Origin: Clostridia bacterium
GTDB lineage: Bacteria > Bacillota > Clostridia > UMGS1883
Length of the DNA: 64,000 nucleotides
Assembly: GCA_017451505.1 (NCBI GenBank)
Contig: JAFTOF010000008.1
Coordinates: 28,674 to 92,673, forward strand
Reading direction: 5' to 3'
The translations under genes were made by a program, and so were the position numbers. Below the pieces are notes generated by a model. The model was not told the origin of the DNA and did not search any database. It was given only the letters and a program-made list of their open reading frames with translations. Positions within the stretch are counted from its first letter, which is position 1; each line of letters opens with the position of its first letter. Below are positions 59,081 through 64,000 of this stretch, piece after piece.

Positions 59081-60056
59081 GGATATCCTCCCAACAATTT
59101 ATCAGCAAATTCACAATCCACAAATCATATTTCATTGAAACATTAAGCTGTGAACGCACATTTGCAGTTCTTTCTATTATACTTATTACTGACGACAATG
59201 TAACCTTTGATGAAAACGAATCAAGAAGCTCCTTCATATCCGCATTGATTATACGTGCACCTGTTTTTATTGCCATCACGTCACGCATAAAGCTTACAAA
59301 CAAATCAAAATACAAATCACAGTTTTGAAAACCTGTTTTCGGGCTTTTTATCCCGAAAACCTCCGCCACAGAAAAGATTGAAAGCCTGTCTCCCGTCATG
59401 CGGCACACTGCCTCAAACATTTTTTTCCTGATTTCAAAAAATTCCTCATCCTCACAAATGGATATTGCCCTTCCTATTACGCCTCCGCTGTAAAGGGCAA
59501 TAAAAGGAATTATATCCTTTTTCAAAGGATACTGCCTTTTAATATATTCTTCTATTTCCTGCTCTGAAAACGGCTCGAAAACCACCTTATTTCCCCTTGA
59601 ACGAATAGTGGGAAGAAGGTTCTTCACGTTTTCCGAAAGGAGTATTATAACGGCGTATGAGGGTGGTTCCTCAAAGGATTTAAGAAGTGCGTTCTGTGCA
59701 TCCTGATTCATATTATCCGCATTTCTGATAATACAAATTTTCTTTTCCGACAAGGCAGGCTTTATATAAAGCTCCTCGTTCATACCTCTGATATCTTCCA
59801 CCTTAACGGTTTCGCCGCTTCCGCCGATAATAATCAAATCGGGATGAGTATTTGCACTGTGCTTTTTGCAATCGGGACACTGTCCGCAGGGCCTTACTTC
59901 CCCCGTACAATGAATTGCATTTGCAAAAATTCTTGCAGCAGTATATTTTCCTACGCCCTTCATTCCTTCAAAAATATATGCCTGGGAAAACGAAGCTGTC
60001 CTCGCACCGTGAAGCAGTGTTCGAAACGCTTTTTGAGTTGTGAGATAATTAGCCAT
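59058..60056 (-). CDS. holB: DNA polymerase III subunit delta'
   Basis: 332 residues. AAA+ Walker A GMKGVGKYT (31-39), zinc module C50, C57, C60, C63 and sensor-like IIRNADNMNQDAQNALLKSF, followed by EEPP and TIRSRG. Clamp-loader stator. In bacteria delta' usually has an altered Walker A; here the loop looks nearly intact. Overlaps the DUF5693 gene by 8 nt. Confidence 0.93.
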   Translation of the reverse strand: MANYLTTQKAFRTLLHGARTASFSQAYIFEGMKGVGKYTAARIFANAIHCTGEVRPCGQCPDCKKHSANTHPDLIIIGGSGETVKVEDIRGMNEELYIKPALSEKKICIIRNADNMNQDAQNALLKSFEEPPSYAVIILLSENVKNLLPTIRSRGNKVVFEPFSEQEIEEYIKRQYPLKKDIIPFIALYSGGVIGRAISICEDEEFFEIRKKMFEAVCRMTGDRLSIFSVAEVFGIKSPKTGFQNCDLYFDLFVSFMRDVMAIKTGARIINADMKELLDSFSSKVTLSSVISIIERTANVRSQLNVSMKYDLWIVNLLINCWEDIHGKGSRS

Positions 60057-62076
60057 TTTCTTTTCCCTTTTTTATAAAATATTGAAAAATTCTTATAACA
60101 ACGGCATTGAAAATCAACGCTCCCACACATACAAAAGCTCCGATAATTACGCCGTTTATTACCCTTGTATAAATAATTGCCGTTCCTGTAAACACATGGC
60201 AGAAGCTATTTATAACAGAAGCAAAGAGTATGGAGCTTCCTACGGCAAACGCCCACTGCAAAAGCTTTATATCGGTATTCTTTATATAGTAAAGGAACAG
60301 AACCAAAGCTGGCCAGCCAATTAGAAACTCTTTCGTTCTGGGACGCTCCGTCATCAAATTCGTAATGGTATTACGGAGAAGATTTTCTGTAGCCGAAATC
60401 TCCGTTACATTACCGCTGCGGATAAGATAAATGCCTGCAAATGCCGCTGCCGCACCGAAAATTATCATCCAGTAAACCTTAATACCCGCATTGAGCAGCT
60501 TTATAATTGCACTAAAGTAATTTTCTTCCTTATTCGCAAATATCATGGCATAAGCCACAATGCTATACAAAATGGGAACAATCAGTGAAAGTTTAATTCC
60601 TCTGAATATAATTGAGTTTATATAGTAATCAAATCCTGAAAGAAGTGATGACTGCACCATGCCGCACCACAAAAGTACAATGAGCGTAACCGCCGCTGCA
60701 GAAAGTGTTAACACAACAGAAGAAAGCTTTTCACGAAAACGTTTTACAAACATAAACACTGCCGTTATCGCAAAGCACGGAGCTAACACGGCGAACAATG
60801 TGGGGTATAAAAGGATAACCGTTTCGGGGGCTTTGTAAGTGAAACCTACACTCAGTGCCATGCCTATTCCCGCAACAAGTCTAAGCTTTCTTAATGTTTT
60901 GCCCGAAAGCCACTCCAACATTGTAAGCCCCATTACAATCATAAGAACCATTGCCACGGTGCTTACAAATCTTCTGTCAACATCATAATCGTAAACCATA
61001 TCATAGGATTGTGTGTTATATCCTATTTCTTCAAGCTTATTCATTATCTGCTCTGTAGCCGAGTTTGTTTTTTTGCTTCTCTCTCCGAAATTATCCGTTC
61101 CGTTGGTAAGCTGATTTATCGTCACAAACCTTAAGTTTCTGTCTATCACAGAATTAAGAATCTGATAGTATCTCTTTTCTATAATGGTAGGGCCTGTATT
61201 TTTATCCAAAAAGTCTACGGTGTCATAACCACGCATTACTCTGCCCTCGGCACTCTTTATAAGTTCCTCATAACCTATGGGCTTCTGATTTGAAAGCTGA
61301 GTAGGAGTTTCCGTCACTATAAGGTTCAAATTTTTTTCCTTGATAAGTTTACAAAGACCTTTATAGTTCTTCTCGGCAAATTCTGCCTGACTTTCGTCCT
61401 TATGTCCCTCTTTAAGATTGATAAATTTTACGTTATACTTTTCGACAATCTCTTTTATATAATCAATATAGCGTGTATCGGAATATGCACCGACCATCAT
61501 GGAAAGTGCTATATTAAAACCCTTTTCATGGGCATATTTAATCTTTTCTTCATCAAAGCCCATTGTAACCTTCCACGCATCGGAAATCCCTTCATAGAGG
61601 ACATATACATCTGCATCAAGCGTTGTTTTTTTCTTAACATATTCTGTTTCGCTGTATTTTGCGGGAATCCACTTGCCCAGATATTCTTTTACATCGGCAC
61701 GCTTTGTAATGAGAACGTAGCTGTCGTTATGAATTTTGGGATTCCCCTTAAGAAGCTTAATTATATCTTCGCTTTCATCATCATACTTATGACAAAGTAC
61801 ATTATATCTTATTGCGGTAACATAGCCTGCGTTTATCATGGAGTTAAGACTTTCCTCCCCGATAAGCAGAGTATTCACGCCTATTTTTTTGTTTTCTTCA
61901 AGGGTTTCGTCAAATTCCTCGTCGCTTAAAACCATACGGGAATTGTTATAGTTGAGAGCAAAAACAACATCCTTGTTTTTACTTTCATTTTTTACACGCA
62001 CCGCAAATGTCGGTACAAGCATCACCGTCAGAATAATAATTATTGCTATTCTTACAAAAAAATTTCTTTTTGACAT
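60049..62076 (-). CDS. DUF5693 family polytopic membrane protein
   Basis: 675 residues. Signal-anchor helix (about 8-26), an extracellular domain of ~330 residues with TIM-barrel-like repeats (FALNYNNSRMVLSDEEFDET, NLIVTETPTQLSN, GYDTVDFLDKNTGP), then about ten membrane helices (from ~375). Members of this family occur beside csaB, murJ or cell-wall genes in Clostridia. Its place 4 nt after murJ suggests an envelope role, not established. Confidence 0.8.
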   Translation of the reverse strand: MSKRNFFVRIAIIIILTVMLVPTFAVRVKNESKNKDVVFALNYNNSRMVLSDEEFDETLEENKKIGVNTLLIGEESLNSMINAGYVTAIRYNVLCHKYDDESEDIIKLLKGNPKIHNDSYVLITKRADVKEYLGKWIPAKYSETEYVKKKTTLDADVYVLYEGISDAWKVTMGFDEEKIKYAHEKGFNIALSMMVGAYSDTRYIDYIKEIVEKYNVKFINLKEGHKDESQAEFAEKNYKGLCKLIKEKNLNLIVTETPTQLSNQKPIGYEELIKSAEGRVMRGYDTVDFLDKNTGPTIIEKRYYQILNSVIDRNLRFVTINQLTNGTDNFGERSKKTNSATEQIMNKLEEIGYNTQSYDMVYDYDVDRRFVSTVAMVLMIVMGLTMLEWLSGKTLRKLRLVAGIGMALSVGFTYKAPETVILLYPTLFAVLAPCFAITAVFMFVKRFREKLSSVVLTLSAAAVTLIVLLWCGMVQSSLLSGFDYYINSIIFRGIKLSLIVPILYSIVAYAMIFANKEENYFSAIIKLLNAGIKVYWMIIFGAAAAFAGIYLIRSGNVTEISATENLLRNTITNLMTERPRTKEFLIGWPALVLFLYYIKNTDIKLLQWAFAVGSSILFASVINSFCHVFTGTAIIYTRVINGVIIGAFVCVGALIFNAVVIRIFQYFIKKGKENG

Positions 62077-62080
62077 TTTG

Positions 62081-63595
62081 TTACTCCTTACTGCGGTTAT
62101 CCGCTTTTGTACCTTGTAATATTACTTTAACAATACCGCTTACTAAAAGTCCGCCGCAATATACGCCTCCGCAAATTATAAGAGGAATTAAAAACGATAG
62201 CTTTCCTCCTGTTATATGAGGGCAAGCGAGCTTAAACAGTATAAATACTAAAAATGCACCTGCTCCCGAAAGCAAAATTTTAAAAACATTTTTTAAAAGG
62301 GCTTTATCCATATAATTTCCCGTAACGCTACGCATCGCCAGAGCAATATTTATTGCATACAGGGTAAAGAGAACTGTTGTGGACACAGCAATCGCGAAAA
62401 CCCCATATTCTGAAGCGTAAAGATTAATAACAGGCTTTAACGCTATCACAACGATTGTGCCGATAACCGTATAGCTGTATTTTCCGTCTAAGTAAAGAAT
62501 CTTATTGAACAATTCCTGACATACATAGCCAAAAGCACCTAATGTATACACTGCAAAAAGTATTCCCGTTGTTTTTGCAAGCTCGGGCGTGAATGCCCCA
62601 CGCTCATAAAGAATTGAGATTATATTTCCGCCAAAGCACCCTGTCACCAAAATAAAAGGGATAAATATGGAAAGCATAATTACAATCATATTTTGCAATA
62701 GCGATTTCACGTAATCAAGATTTCCCTCCTCGTAATTTTTACTTATGGAGGGGAATACCACATTGCTCATAGCCACAACAAACACACTGGCTATGGTAAT
62801 AAACAAATTTGATGCGTAGTTTATGGTTGATGCGGCACCGCTTTCGCTACTTACAAAGGCTTTGTCAATCATGAAGCAGACTTGAAACATCATATTTGAT
62901 ATGAAAATCCACAAAAGCTCACTGTTCTTTCTTTTTTTCAAGGGTTTTAGCATTTCTCCCGATTTATCGCGGTAAATAAATCTGTAGCCTTTTTTATAGA
63001 AAGACGGAAGCTGAATCAGAATATGAAGAAACCAACCGATGGTAGTTACTATACTTACTGCGGTAATGTCGATTTTTGGCACGAAAAGCGAGCATATAAT
63101 TACCACATTAAAGGGCAGGCTCATAATTGAGCTTATAAAAAACACTCTGCAATTTTGAAGCACCCCCGAAATAATATATGCTATAAGCACAAACAACAGT
63201 GAGGGGAGCATAATATGCATAAGCTTTACCGCAAGGGCTGTATCACCCCCGTTAAGTCCCGGAAGCAGAAGGGCGACCAGCGGTTTTGAAAAAGCATACA
63301 AAAGAGCCGTCACCAAAACTGTTACCAGTGTTGTTTTCCCTATGAAAGAAGAAACGTAGGCACGCTTAGCCTTTTCGCTTCCAAGATGCGGTTTATTAAG
63401 GTTTTTTATAACAAGAGTGGAAAGTGCAACGCCTATTCCCGTGAAAATCAGATTCACAAGACCGAAAATCTGAAAATACATATCCGTCTTTGTACTTGCC
63501 CCGAAAACAGAGGCAAAAACAATATCCCTGAAAAATCCGATTCCTTTTGCAATCAGAATTCCCAGTACCACCCATATATAGGTTAATCCGTTCAC
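62081..63595 (-). CDS. murJ: Lipid II flippase MurJ-like (MVF family)
   Basis: 504 residues, about fourteen membrane helices. GFFRDIVFASVFGASTKTDM is the MurJ N-terminal motif; FVVAMSNVVFPSISKNYEEG and ILYERGAFTPE follow. It should flip lipid II or another lipid-linked wall precursor. GTG 63595 is chosen: GGAGG is 9 nt upstream, while the ATG at 63625 falls at the predicted transcription start. First gene of the six-gene operon. Confidence 0.9.
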   Translation of the reverse strand: MNGLTYIWVVLGILIAKGIGFFRDIVFASVFGASTKTDMYFQIFGLVNLIFTGIGVALSTLVIKNLNKPHLGSEKAKRAYVSSFIGKTTLVTVLVTALLYAFSKPLVALLLPGLNGGDTALAVKLMHIMLPSLLFVLIAYIISGVLQNCRVFFISSIMSLPFNVVIICSLFVPKIDITAVSIVTTIGWFLHILIQLPSFYKKGYRFIYRDKSGEMLKPLKKRKNSELLWIFISNMMFQVCFMIDKAFVSSESGAASTINYASNLFITIASVFVVAMSNVVFPSISKNYEEGNLDYVKSLLQNMIVIMLSIFIPFILVTGCFGGNIISILYERGAFTPELAKTTGILFAVYTLGAFGYVCQELFNKILYLDGKYSYTVIGTIVVIALKPVINLYASEYGVFAIAVSTTVLFTLYAINIALAMRSVTGNYMDKALLKNVFKILLSGAGAFLVFILFKLACPHITGGKLSFLIPLIICGGVYCGGLLVSGIVKVILQGTKADNRSKE

Positions 63596-63632
63596 TTTAG
63601 GCACCCTCCTATCCCATTTTACCATACATAAT

Positions 63633-63661
63633 ATTGTATACTATTTTGCCGTGTTAGTCAA
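63633..63661 (-). promoter_or_regulatory. Promoter of the murJ-holB-ricT operon
   Basis: Minus strand TTGACT (63661-63656), 17-bp spacer, TACAAT (63638-63633), start near 63626. Confidence 0.82.
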
Positions 63662-63719
63662 GTTTTAGAGTCCTTTTTTAAGCACGTATTCTTATTAAAT
63701 AAAATTTTTGAAAAAACTC

Positions 63720-63748
63720 TTGCAATTACCATTTCTTTGTGGTATCAT
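63720..63748 (+). promoter_or_regulatory. Promoter of rpsB
   Basis: TTGCAA (63720-63725), 17-bp spacer, TATCAT (63743-63748). Divergent from murJ. Confidence 0.82.
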
Positions 63749-63754
63749 AGTATG

Positions 63755-64000
<246 letters not shown>

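Noticed and set aside
62081..63625. MurJ start at ATG 63625
   Set aside because: Falls at the predicted transcription start, so there would be no leader; GTG 63595 has GGAGG upstream.

Overview
The window is a chromosomal stretch of a low-to-moderate GC, anaerobic, Gram-positive Clostridia-type bacterium, most likely near the Oscillospiraceae (inferred from gene content and protein style, not from a search). The evidence is sigH, cwlD and a PdaB-like deacetylase (sporulation), an Rnf complex and an anaerobic ribonucleotide reductase (strict anaerobiosis), 2-hydroxyacyl-CoA dehydratase activase-type proteins, SLH-domain proteins with csaB (S-layer anchoring), RicT/YaaT next to holB, and type A RNase P RNA. 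Strong ribosome binding sites, TTG/GTG starts and near-perfect sigma-A promoters with 17-bp spacers are common. I saw no prophage, CRISPR array, tRNA or rRNA gene.

Layout. 1-4 kb: 3' end of ftsK, sigH, a zinc-ribbon protein, and a zinc/cadmium efflux operon (ArsR-type sensor, free-standing HMA metal carrier, P1B ATPase). 4-10 kb: rnfCDGEAB followed by a CPBP protease. 10-14 kb: tyrS-csaB-unknown membrane protein, a MITE-like element and a PflA-type radical SAM gene. 14-17 kb: cpsC-cpsD-cpsB tyrosine-kinase regulators of polysaccharide export. 17-20 kb: rnhA, an SLH protein, 6S RNA, DUF1292, ruvX and a tandem-OB SSB. 20-25 kb: cwlD-pdaB-like, a two-gene toxin/immunity-like pair, rodA and a small XRE regulator. 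25-32 kb: a long operon rplS-lepB-rbgA-rnhB-yraN-topB-nicotinamidase-nadE. 32-43 kb: ygiQ, folD, an orphan divergent GyrB/ParE, DUF421, a fused sugar nucleotidyltransferase/phosphohexomutase that looks catalytically dead, MATE and nitroreductase. 43-46 kb: nrdD-nrdG-dut with paired NrdR boxes. 46-51 kb: two activase-type proteins and a second SLH protein. 52-56 kb: hpf-rnmV-radC-yqeY-trmK-nif3-rnpB. 56-64 kb: murJ-DUF5693-holB-ricT-hydroxyacid dehydrogenase-AEC transporter, then the start of rpsB.

The most unusual content is between genes. (1) Two copies, 15 kb apart, of a ~235-bp element keep three hairpins; two hairpins change sequence while keeping pairing, which suggests selected secondary structure. 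(2) Three copies of an ~80-bp repeat each sit directly behind an intrinsic terminator and in the same orientation as the terminated gene; one copy now encodes the C-terminus of the metal ATPase. (3) A 277-bp MITE-like element with 25-bp inverted ends supplies the stop codon of a radical SAM gene. (4) A toxin-like gene has an excellent ribosome binding site followed by ACG rather than ATG.

Functional links: CsaB should pyruvylate the wall polymer that binds the two SLH proteins. NadE and a nicotinamidase-like hydrolase form an NAD salvage pair. NrdD, NrdG and Dut supply dNTPs under probable NrdR control. Rnf couples ferredoxin and NAD to an ion gradient.
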